Assembly: GCF_049532965.1 (NCBI RefSeq)
Contig: NZ_CP186694.1
Coordinates: forward strand, 5,084,001 to 5,148,000
Origin: Roseateles sp049532965
GTDB taxonomy: Bacteria; Pseudomonadota; Gammaproteobacteria; Burkholderiales; Burkholderiaceae_C
Direction of reading: 5' to 3'
DNA: 64,000 nt
Shown: positions 1 through 7,509 of the stretch, one piece after another
Numbering within the stretch: position 1 is the stretch's first letter
Layout of the letters: each line of letters begins with the position of its first letter
Made by a program: the position numbers and the translations under genes
The notes under the pieces: model-generated
Database searches by the model: none
What the model was told of the DNA's origin: nothing
The model's input: only the letters and a program-made list of their open reading frames with translations

Positions 1-1269
1 ATGGCGCTGCTCGTGGTCGCCGGCGCCTGGACGCGCGAGTGGTGGCTGGCGGACCGCTCGGCTCCGGCCAGCGCCGGGCCTGCTTCTCCGGCGCTGGTCG
101 CGCGGGGCGCCTACCTGGCGCGCATCGCCAATTGCGCCGGTTGCCACAGCATGCGAGGCGGTGCGCCGATGGCGGGCGGCGTGCCGCTTGGCACGCCGTT
201 CGGCACACTGTTCAGCAGCAACCTGACGCCTGAACCCGACACCGGCCTCGGCCGCTGGAACGCCGACGATTTCTGGCGGGCGATGCATCACGGCCGCAGC
301 CGGGACGGGCGTCTGCTCTATCCCGCCTTTCCGTACACCAGCTACACCGCGATGACTCGCGAGGACAGCGACGCGATCTTCGCCTGGCTACGGCAGCTGT
401 CGCCCGTGAAGCAGGCGGCGCCCGATCATCAGCTCGGCTGGCCGTACCGCTGGCAGACGGCGCTGGCGGTGTGGCGACTGATGTACTTCACGCCGGGCGA
501 CGCCCCGTCGCATGAGGAGCCGGGCCGGGATCACACCGGCGCCGGGACGTCGGATCAAGCGACCCAGGCCCGCGGCCGCTATCTGGTGCAGGCTGTCGGC
601 CATTGCGCGGAGTGCCACGCGCCCCGCAACCGGCTGGGGGCGCTGCGCGACGCGGCGGGCCTGCGTGGCGGCTGGGTGGGCGTGGAGGGCTGGATCGCGC
701 CGTCGCTGGCCGATCCGCATGCGGCGGGCCTGCAGGACTGGCCGGAGCTGGAAGTGCGCGACTGGCTGCGTTCCGGCTGGTCGCCCCGAGGGGCGGCGTT
801 GGGCCCGATGGCGGATGTCGTCGCCGAAAGCCTCCAGCACCTGACCGAGGCCGATGCCACCGCGATGGCGGTCTACCTGCGCGGCTTGCCGCGCGAGGGA
901 TCGCCCAAGGCGGAGATCAAGGCGGCGGCGCCGGCGCAACTGGACCTCGGCCGGCGGGTCTACGCGAGGTACTGCGCGGACTGCCACGGCGACCAGGGCC
1001 AGGGCCGTCGGATCGACGGACAACCGGCGTATCCCGCGCTGGCGGGCAACCGGACGGTGACCCTGGACGCGCCGGAGAACGTGCTCCAGATCCTGGCCGG
1101 GGGCGGCTATGCGCCGACGACGGGCATGCATCCGCGTCCGTTCGGGATGCCGCCGCTGCGGCAGGTGCTCAGCGAGGCCGAGATGGCCGCCGTCGCGACG
1201 GTCATCCGGCAAAGCTGGGGAAACCAGGCGCCAGCGGTGACGGAGCAGGAAGTGCTGCGGCTGAAGTGA
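1..1269 (+). CDS. Triheme c-type cytochrome, dehydrogenase electron-acceptor subunit type
   Basis: Three CxxCH haem-attachment motifs are visible: CAGCH at about residues 45-49, CAECH at 202-206 and CADCH at 325-329. This is the layout of the triheme cytochrome c subunits that take electrons from membrane-bound alcohol, gluconate or molybdenum aldehyde dehydrogenases and pass them to the respiratory chain. The N-terminus is hydrophobic and followed by an Ala/Pro-rich stretch, consistent with export to the periplasm. The ATG is the first base of the window, so the real start may lie upstream and the signal peptide may be truncated. Catalytic partner subunits would be upstream, outside the window. 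The family is clear; the exact dehydrogenase partner cannot be told. Confidence 0.8.
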   Translation: MALLVVAGAWTREWWLADRSAPASAGPASPALVARGAYLARIANCAGCHSMRGGAPMAGGVPLGTPFGTLFSSNLTPEPDTGLGRWNADDFWRAMHHGRSRDGRLLYPAFPYTSYTAMTREDSDAIFAWLRQLSPVKQAAPDHQLGWPYRWQTALAVWRLMYFTPGDAPSHEEPGRDHTGAGTSDQATQARGRYLVQAVGHCAECHAPRNRLGALRDAAGLRGGWVGVEGWIAPSLADPHAAGLQDWPELEVRDWLRSGWSPRGAALGPMADVVAESLQHLTEADATAMAVYLRGLPREGSPKAEIKAAAPAQLDLGRRVYARYCADCHGDQGQGRRIDGQPAYPALAGNRTVTLDAPENVLQILAGGGYAPTTGMHPRPFGMPPLRQVLSEAEMAAVATVIRQSWGNQAPAVTEQEVLRLK

Positions 1270-1694
1270 TTCGCCGCAGTCGCATGCACTTGCGCGGGAG
1301 ATGCGAAAAAAGACTCGCGAGAAGATCCGCAAAAAGATCCGCAAAAAAATCTGAAAAAAATGAAGAAACACGTTTTAAATCAACGCGTTATTGACGATAA
1401 AACATCCGCAAAATGCCCGTTCAGGTCGACCGGTCATGCCCGGATTCGGACTCTGCGGACATCTGCTTCAGCGTGCCGATGTCGGCCTTGCGGTTCTTGT
1501 TTCCCAGCCTCTGGCCGGAGGCCGAGGCGGACGCCGCCGCGAGCGGCGACCGCTGAAGCGGGCGGGCCATATGGGGACGCCGCTCCCCCGATTTCAAGAT
1601 CTTGAAGCGCGCGCGGGCGCTCCTAGTTTGGGAAGCACGGCGGCGATGTCCGCCGACCCGATTCCACTTGCCGACCCATCTCAAGGAGGCCCGC
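1270..1694. other. Intergenic region with A-rich segment and heat-shock promoter region
   Basis: This 425-base gap holds no convincing gene. Positions about 1300-1420 are strikingly A-rich compared with the GC-rich surroundings. They include two exact copies of a 12-base unit (1322-1333 and 1334-1345, unit aagatccgcaaa) and a diverged third copy (1346-1357). No hairpin terminator is obvious after the cytochrome gene. The part nearest the small heat-shock gene carries the palindrome and promoter listed separately. Short reading frames here lack coding character. Confidence 0.6.
1593..1629 (+). promoter_or_regulatory. Candidate heat-shock promoter with overlapping palindrome
   Basis: A perfect 14-base palindrome, ttcaagatcttgaa, occupies 1593-1606. 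Its right half supplies CTTGAA (1601-1606), the sigma-32 -35 element. About 14 bases further is CTCCTAGT (1620-1627), a partial match to the sigma-32 -10 consensus CCCCATnT. It lies about 70 bases before a small heat-shock gene, which fits the family's regulation. The -10 match is imperfect, so the call is tentative; the palindrome could instead be an operator. Confidence 0.45.
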
Positions 1695-2156
1695 ATGTAT
1701 CCACGTCTGTTCGCCCGTGACCTGTTCTCCGACCTGGACCGCTTCCAGCGCGAGATGAGCAGCCTGTTCGACCTCTCCCCGTCCATCCGCGGCGCCGGCC
1801 GCGGCGGCTACCCGGCCCTGAACGTGGGCCTGTCGCCCGAGGCCGTGGAGGTCTACGCCTTCGCCCCCGGCCTGGAGCCCGGCAGCATCGCCGTCGAGCT
1901 CGACCGCGGTGTCCTGAGCCTGTCCGGCGAGCGCGCCGCGACGGTGGCGCCCAAGTCCGAGGACGGCAACGGCGCGCCCAGCGGCCGCACCATCGTCCAT
2001 CAGAGCGAGCGCTTCGCCGGCCGCTTCCGCCGCGTCGTCAGCCTCCCCGACGACATCGATCCGGAGCAGGTCGACGCGTCGTACCGCGATGGCGTGCTGC
2101 GCGTCAGCATCAAGCGCCGCGCCGCCGCCCAGCCGCGCCGCATCGACATCCATTGA
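1695..2156 (+). CDS. Hsp20/alpha-crystallin family small heat-shock protein
   Basis: The 153-residue product has the size and layout of bacterial small heat-shock proteins, ATP-independent holdases that keep unfolding proteins soluble in the cytoplasm. A short N-terminal arm (MYPRLFARDLFSDLDRF) precedes an alpha-crystallin domain of about 90 residues. The domain contains the typical GVLSLSGER-like strand and ends with DGVLRVSIKRR. The start at 1695 is chosen because AAGGAG (1683-1688) sits seven bases upstream; a longer frame from 1602 has no ribosome-binding site and an atypical N-terminus. A second Hsp20 gene follows 75 bases downstream, so the two are probably co-transcribed from the heat-shock-like promoter upstream. 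Confidence 0.9.
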   Translation: MYPRLFARDLFSDLDRFQREMSSLFDLSPSIRGAGRGGYPALNVGLSPEAVEVYAFAPGLEPGSIAVELDRGVLSLSGERAATVAPKSEDGNGAPSGRTIVHQSERFAGRFRRVVSLPDDIDPEQVDASYRDGVLRVSIKRRAAAQPRRIDIH

Positions 2157-2231
2157 GCGTCATCGACTGATAACCCAGCGACCGATCGCCATCGCACGAT
2201 CGCTCGCCCCTGAACTCCGGAGACCATCGCC

Positions 2232-2663
2232 ATGAACACGACCGCTCTTCAAGCCAACACCGCTGGCCAGCCCGCCGCCGGCCAGACCGCGCCGGCCCAG
2301 GCCGCCTCCACCGCCACCCGCCGACGCGACGACTTCGCGCTGCAACCACCGGTCGACGTGATCGAGGACGCGCAGGGCATCACGCTGTATGCCGACCTGC
2401 CCGGCGTGCCGCGCGAGCAACTGCAGCTGCGCGTCGACGGTGACCAACTGATCATCGAAGCCGAGATGCAGCTGGACCTCCCGGCCGGCCTGCAGTCCGG
2501 CCATGCCGAGGTGACGCGCCAGCACTATCGCCGCGCATTCACGCTCAGCAAGGAGCTGGACGCCGACCAGATTGCCGCCGAGTTGACGCACGGCGTGCTG
2601 CGGATCCGTCTGCCCAAGGCCGCGCACGCGCAGCCGCGCAAGATCGAGGTCAAGCTGAGCTGA
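2232..2663 (+). CDS. Hsp20/alpha-crystallin family small heat-shock protein (second copy)
   Basis: This 143-residue protein is a second small heat-shock protein. A 30-residue Ala/Gln/Thr-rich, probably flexible arm precedes an alpha-crystallin domain that starts near PPVDVIEDAQGITLYADLPG, a typical opening, and ends with GVLRIRLPKA near the C-terminus. A ccGGAGacc ribosome-binding site lies about 8 bases before the ATG. It follows the first Hsp20 gene in the same direction. Tandem divergent Hsp20 pairs are common in Burkholderiales and can form mixed oligomers, but that is inference here. It is convergent with the FUSC gene. In the 76 bases between them a small hairpin (cgcctc-ttcc-gaggcg, 2717-2732) without a T-run may act as a weak terminator. 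Confidence 0.9.
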   Translation: MNTTALQANTAGQPAAGQTAPAQAASTATRRRDDFALQPPVDVIEDAQGITLYADLPGVPREQLQLRVDGDQLIIEAEMQLDLPAGLQSGHAEVTRQHYRRAFTLSKELDADQIAAELTHGVLRIRLPKAAHAQPRKIEVKLS

Positions 2664-2739
2664 TCCGGACGCCGCGTGCACTGCCTCAAGGGCCGGGAGC
2701 GATGGCGCCCCGCGGACGCCTCTTCCGAGGCGCGCGTGC

Positions 2740-4866
2740 TCAGTTCAGGCTCGGCGGCGACGCGTCGGCCCGTGCCGCGGGCGGCGCGGCCATCGCCTCG
2801 AAGGCGGCCTCGGCTGCCTGGCCGGCGCGTGCCGCGTCGTCGAGGCTGACCTGCATCCGTCGCCGCATCCACGGGCGGATGTCTTCCAGCGGTCCGACGT
2901 CCGGCAGCAGGCTCCAGTCCTGCAGGGCCTGCACCGCATGCGGCACCGGCTCCTCGCCTGCCAGCGCCCGTTGCAGGCGCCGGGCCGCTTCAGGCATCTC
3001 CGCCATCAGCGCGTCATCCAGGTCCTTGGCGCGTCGCATCAGGCTCTGGCGCATCATCGACAGGTGGGCCATCAGCCGATAGCCGTGGTCCAGCATCGTG
3101 TTCAGCTCCTCCAGCGGCGGCCGCACCCGGCGCGGCTCGGCGGCGCTGCGCTGCAGGGCGGCCGACAACGCAGCCAGCGCGTCGTAGGCCTGCCGCCGGG
3201 CCATCCGCTGGGCCAGCGCGCCGGCCGGTGTCATCGCCGCCGTCATGGCCTGCATCGCGTACTGCTGGAGCGCGCCGCGCGCGCGCTTCAGCGACCGGGG
3301 CAGGTTGCGCCGCTCCCACGCCGGAAGCACATAGCTGAAGGCCCAGGCCAGGGCCGCGCCGAGCACCGTGTCCGCGAGCCGCTCCGAGATCGCCAGCCCT
3401 TGGGCCGGGTCCGCCAGGTGCGCCTGCATCAGTGCCATCATCGTCGCCGCGGTCGCGGTGACCAGGTAGCGGCGCGTCACGAATGCATGAGCGATGCCCA
3501 CCGCGACCTGCAGCACGACGATCCAGAGCGTGACGTGGTGGATCTGCGCCAGCCCCAGCATCAGCGCGCAGCCGATCGCCGTGCCGAGCACCCGCATGTT
3601 GCGGCGCGCCAGCGTCTGGTCCAGGCTGCCGCGCAGCACCACGGCGACGGACAGCACCAGCCAGTGCGGATGCGAGGCCCACGGCAGCGCCAGCGCGATG
3701 CAATAGGCCGCACCGAGCGCCAGCGCGCTGCGCAGCGCATGCCGCATCACGGGCGAATCCAGATGCCACTGCGCCCGGAACAGTCCCATCGGCCAGCCCA
3801 CCGGCGTCACGAACTGGCGCAGCGGGCCGGCGTCCACCGGCAGCGGCGGCAAGGGCAGCGACACGTCGAGCGCGCGCCCCATCGCCTGGACTTCTGCGTC
3901 CAGATGCGAGAGCCGGTCCTGCAGCACCAGTTGCAGGCGCAGGCGCGGATCCTGCGCCGGCAGGTCCGGCCAGCGTGTCGGCTTGACCGTGTCCGCCGCG
4001 GGCGCGCGGCCGTCGAGCAGCGCGTCGCGGTACTCGTCCAGCAGGACCGACAGCGCCTTCAGCCGCCCCACCAGTCGCGCGCGCATCGCCTGTCCCAGCG
4101 GGTCCTCGCCGAGCAGCTCCAGGTCGAGCCGGCTGGCCAGCATCAGGTCGCGCAGTTCGATGACGTGCAGCAGCACCGCGGCGCTGCGCGGGTCAGTGCG
4201 AGCGCGCGGGAACACCTGGTCGCGCGCGGTCTGGAGCAACTCCGCCAACTGCGCCTCGTTGCCCAGCCAGTCCTGCATGGCATGGGCGGCGCCGCCGCTG
4301 CCCAGCAGCTCGGCACGCGCGCTCAGCAACTGCGCCAGCCCGTGCAGCGCCTCTGCGAGCGCCAGCCGGTGGTAGCGGCGCTGCAGCACGGCGCTGGTGA
4401 TCACGCTCCAGACCAGGTAGAGCCCGATGCCCGCCGCCCCGCTCGCGAGCACGAGCGACAACGGCTGCGGCGGCCAGGCCAGCGCGAAGACCATGGCCAG
4501 GATCGGGGCGAAGGACACCGGCCCGGCGCGCGGCCCCCAGCTCAGCAGCATCGCGCTGGCGAAGCCCAGCGCCGCCACGAACGCGCCCATCGCGACCCGG
4601 TACGGGTGCAGGATCGCGACCAGCCCCACCGCCAGCAGCGTCATCGCGCCGGCCGTCAGCACGCGGTTGCGGTTGCGCCGGACGCTCCCCGGCAGATCGG
4701 CCAGGCTGGCACAGATGGCGCAGGCCATCGCCAGCTGCGAGGCGACCTGCGCCACCCCGGCCGGGGCCGCGTGCGACACGATCACCTGCACCAGCATCAC
4801 CCCGACGGCGACGCTGAGGCCGTTCCACCAGTGCGCCGGCCAGTGCCGCCAGCGACCGGCCGCCAT
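2740..4866 (-). CDS. FUSC family inner-membrane protein (YccS/fusaric acid resistance-like)
   Basis: The 708-residue product has two sets of hydrophobic segments, N-terminal and central, separated and followed by long soluble helical stretches. This is the FUSC/YccS arrangement of presumed aromatic-acid or drug efflux proteins in the inner membrane. The substrate is unknown. The start at 4866 is preferred over a longer frame from 4935 because its ATG overlaps the stop codon of cphA as ATGA. That arrangement implies translational coupling and places this gene as the third of a cphA'-cphA-FUSC operon. The link to cyanophycin metabolism is suggestive only. It ends 76 bases from the convergent Hsp20 gene. 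Confidence 0.85.
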   Translation of the reverse strand: MAAGRWRHWPAHWWNGLSVAVGVMLVQVIVSHAAPAGVAQVASQLAMACAICASLADLPGSVRRNRNRVLTAGAMTLLAVGLVAILHPYRVAMGAFVAALGFASAMLLSWGPRAGPVSFAPILAMVFALAWPPQPLSLVLASGAAGIGLYLVWSVITSAVLQRRYHRLALAEALHGLAQLLSARAELLGSGGAAHAMQDWLGNEAQLAELLQTARDQVFPRARTDPRSAAVLLHVIELRDLMLASRLDLELLGEDPLGQAMRARLVGRLKALSVLLDEYRDALLDGRAPAADTVKPTRWPDLPAQDPRLRLQLVLQDRLSHLDAEVQAMGRALDVSLPLPPLPVDAGPLRQFVTPVGWPMGLFRAQWHLDSPVMRHALRSALALGAAYCIALALPWASHPHWLVLSVAVVLRGSLDQTLARRNMRVLGTAIGCALMLGLAQIHHVTLWIVVLQVAVGIAHAFVTRRYLVTATAATMMALMQAHLADPAQGLAISERLADTVLGAALAWAFSYVLPAWERRNLPRSLKRARGALQQYAMQAMTAAMTPAGALAQRMARRQAYDALAALSAALQRSAAEPRRVRPPLEELNTMLDHGYRLMAHLSMMRQSLMRRAKDLDDALMAEMPEAARRLQRALAGEEPVPHAVQALQDWSLLPDVGPLEDIRPWMRRRMQVSLDDAARAGQAAEAAFEAMAAPPAARADASPPSLN

Positions 4867-7454
4867 CAGGCTTCCCGGATGCGCTGGTTCAGATGGGCAA
4901 GCGCTTCCTCCACCTGGTCGACCAGCACCAGGCACAGGTCGCCCGGCTGCAGCCGCTCCAGCGCGCGGTCGATCGCGACAAACTCGCCGCGGATCTCCTC
5001 GATGTGCTTCGTCCGGCTGGCGCCCTTCAGGCCCTGCTGAAGCAGCGCCAGCACCTCGCCGTCCTCGCGGCCGCGCTGGCAGGCATCCTGGAACAGGATG
5101 GCCTCGTCGAACGCCTCGCCCAGGATCTGCGTCTGGACGCGGATGTCCTCGTCGCGACGATCGCCGGCGCCCGAGATCACCACCGAGCGCTTGTTGGCCG
5201 GCAGCGCCTGCACCGCCTGCACCAGCGCGCGCATCGCATCGCCGTTGTGGCCGTAATCGGCAATGACGGTCGCGCCGCGGTAGTCCATCACGTTGAAGCG
5301 GCCCGGCACGCTGTCGGGATCGCTCATGAAGCTCGCCAGCCCGCGGCGGATCGTGTCCCAGTCCAGGCCCACGCCCCAGGCGGCGGCCACCGCCGCCATC
5401 GCGTTCTCGTTCTGGAACGGGATCGCGCCGCCACGGGTGAACGGGATGTCGCGCAGCGGAATCGATTCGCGCCAGGCGCCCTGCGCCGCCACCAGCGCGT
5501 CGCCATCGATGTAGACGCAGCGCTTGCCCTGCGCGCGATGCGTCGCCATCAGCGGATGGTGGCGGTCGCTCGCGAAGAAGATCACCTGGCCGGGGCAGAC
5601 GTCGGCCATGCGGGCCACGACCGGATCGGCGGCGTTCAGCACCGCGTAGCCGTTCGGGGCGACGTTCTGCACGATCACCCGCTTGACCAGCGCCAGGTCC
5701 TCGACGGTGTTGAGGAAGTTCATGCCCAGGTGGTCGCCCTCGCCCAGGTTGGTGACCACGGCCACCTGGCAGCGGTCGAAGCCCAGGCCCTCGCGCAGCA
5801 CCCCGCCCCGCGCGGTCTCGAAGACCGCCGCCTCGACATCCGGATGCATCAGCACGTTGCGCGCGCTCTTCGGGCCGGAACAGTCGCCGCTGTCGGTCTG
5901 GCGGCCGTCGACATAGACGCCGTCGGTGTTGGTCATGCCCACGCGCAGGCCCTGCGTCGCGAACATGTGCGCCACCAGCCGCGAGGTCGTCGTCTTGCCG
6001 TTGGTGCCGGTGACCGCGACGATGGGGATGCGGCCGTCCTCGCTCGCCGCGCCGCGGTTGCCATGGCCGTAGATGCTGGCGATGATGGCCTCGCCGACGT
6101 CGCGGCCCTTGCCGTACGACGGGCTCAGGTGCATGCGCAGGCCCGGCGCGGCGTTCACCTCGACGATGCCGCCGTTCTGCTCCTCGAGCGGCTTGAGCAC
6201 GCTCTCGGCCACCACGTCGACGCCGCAGACGTGCAGGCCGACGACGGTCGCCGCGGCGATCGCACGCGCCGCGACGTCGGGATGGACGTCATCGGTCACG
6301 TCGGTCGCGGTGCCGCCGGTGGACAGGTTGGCGTTGTTGCGCAGGATCACGCGGCGGCCCTTCTCGGGCACCGACTCCGGCGTCAGGCCCTGCAGGTCCA
6401 GGCGCGCGATGGCGATGTCGTCCAGACGGATCTTCGTCAGCGAGGTGGCGTGGCCATCGCCACGGCGCGGGTCCTCGTTGACCTTGTCCACCAACTGCCG
6501 CACCGTGTGCACGCCATCACCGATGACATTGGGCGGATCGCGGCGCGCCGCCGCCACCAGCCGGTCGCCGACGACCAGCAGCCGGTAGTCGCTGCCGGGC
6601 AGGAACTTTTCCACCATCACCGTGCCGATCTCGTCGGCCGCCTTGTAGGCGATCTCCAGGTGCTCGCGCGACGCGACGTTCACCGTCACGCCCTTGCCCT
6701 GGTTGCCGTCCAGCGGCTTGACCACCACCGGCAGGCCGATCTCCTGCGCCAGCGCCCAGGCCTCGTCGACCGAGCTCACCGGCGCGCCCACGGGCACCGG
6801 CACGCCGGCCGACTGCAGCAGGCGCTTGGACAGGTCCTTGTCCTGCGCGATCGATTCGGACACGGCGCTGGTGGCGTCCACTTCGGCGGCCCAGATGCGA
6901 CGCTGCTTGACGCCCCAGCCCAGTTGCACCAGCGAGCCCTGCGTCAGGCGGCGATACGGAATGCCGCGCTTGACGGCGGCCTCGACGATCGAGCCGGTCG
7001 AGGGGCCCAGGCGGATGTCCTCGTCGGTCTCGCGCAACTGCTTGATGGCGGCGTCGGCGTCGAAGGCCGCGCCCGACTGCGCGGCGGCCACCAGCTCGAC
7101 CGCCTTGTCGAAGGCCATGCGGCCGACGTCTTCCTCGCTGTACTCGACGACGACCTGGTAGGTGCCGGTCTCCGGCGTCGTGTGGGTATGGCTGAAGGTC
7201 ACCGGGCAGCCGGCCTGCGCCTGCAGCGCTAGCGCAGCCTGTTCCAGCACATGCGCGAGCGTGATCGGCGACTTGGCGCTGCTGGCCGGCCGCAGCGGAC
7301 CGATCGCGGGGAAGCGTTCGCGCAGACGCGCCTCGAAGCCGGCCATGTCGGTGAGCGCGCGCTCGGCTTCGCTGCAGTGCACGACCGCCTCGATGGCGGT
7401 GTGGCGGCTCCACATGTTGGGGCCGCGGAGGGCGCGGATGCGGGAGACTTCCAT
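4866..7454 (-). CDS. cphA: Cyanophycin synthetase
   Basis: CphA makes the storage polymer cyanophycin (multi-L-arginyl-poly-L-aspartate) from aspartate, arginine and ATP. The 862-residue protein opens with the family signature SRIRALRGPNMWS. A central ATP-grasp domain (about 215-475) has glycine-rich GNQGKGVTV and an EVNAAPGLRMHLSPS end. The C-terminal Mur-ligase-like domain has an intact P-loop, GTNGKTTT, with Lys at residue 487. In known CphA enzymes the ATP-grasp part adds Asp to the backbone and the Mur-ligase part adds Arg to the side chain, so both steps should work here. It lies 55 bases after the paralogue cphA' and overlaps the FUSC gene by ATGA. Confidence 0.95.
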   Translation of the reverse strand: MEVSRIRALRGPNMWSRHTAIEAVVHCSEAERALTDMAGFEARLRERFPAIGPLRPASSAKSPITLAHVLEQAALALQAQAGCPVTFSHTHTTPETGTYQVVVEYSEEDVGRMAFDKAVELVAAAQSGAAFDADAAIKQLRETDEDIRLGPSTGSIVEAAVKRGIPYRRLTQGSLVQLGWGVKQRRIWAAEVDATSAVSESIAQDKDLSKRLLQSAGVPVPVGAPVSSVDEAWALAQEIGLPVVVKPLDGNQGKGVTVNVASREHLEIAYKAADEIGTVMVEKFLPGSDYRLLVVGDRLVAAARRDPPNVIGDGVHTVRQLVDKVNEDPRRGDGHATSLTKIRLDDIAIARLDLQGLTPESVPEKGRRVILRNNANLSTGGTATDVTDDVHPDVAARAIAAATVVGLHVCGVDVVAESVLKPLEEQNGGIVEVNAAPGLRMHLSPSYGKGRDVGEAIIASIYGHGNRGAASEDGRIPIVAVTGTNGKTTTSRLVAHMFATQGLRVGMTNTDGVYVDGRQTDSGDCSGPKSARNVLMHPDVEAAVFETARGGVLREGLGFDRCQVAVVTNLGEGDHLGMNFLNTVEDLALVKRVIVQNVAPNGYAVLNAADPVVARMADVCPGQVIFFASDRHHPLMATHRAQGKRCVYIDGDALVAAQGAWRESIPLRDIPFTRGGAIPFQNENAMAAVAAAWGVGLDWDTIRRGLASFMSDPDSVPGRFNVMDYRGATVIADYGHNGDAMRALVQAVQALPANKRSVVISGAGDRRDEDIRVQTQILGEAFDEAILFQDACQRGREDGEVLALLQQGLKGASRTKHIEEIRGEFVAIDRALERLQPGDLCLVLVDQVEEALAHLNQRIREA

Positions 7455-7509
7455 CTGTCGTCTTTCGGTTCGTCTGTTCTTGGAATGTCGACGGGAGCGG
7501 ACGGGCCGC

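Noticed and set aside
2938..5040. A 700-residue plus-strand frame opposite the FUSC gene
   Set aside because: Composition is Arg/Gln/His-rich mirror sequence, and the FUSC gene on the other strand has membrane segments and coupling to cphA.
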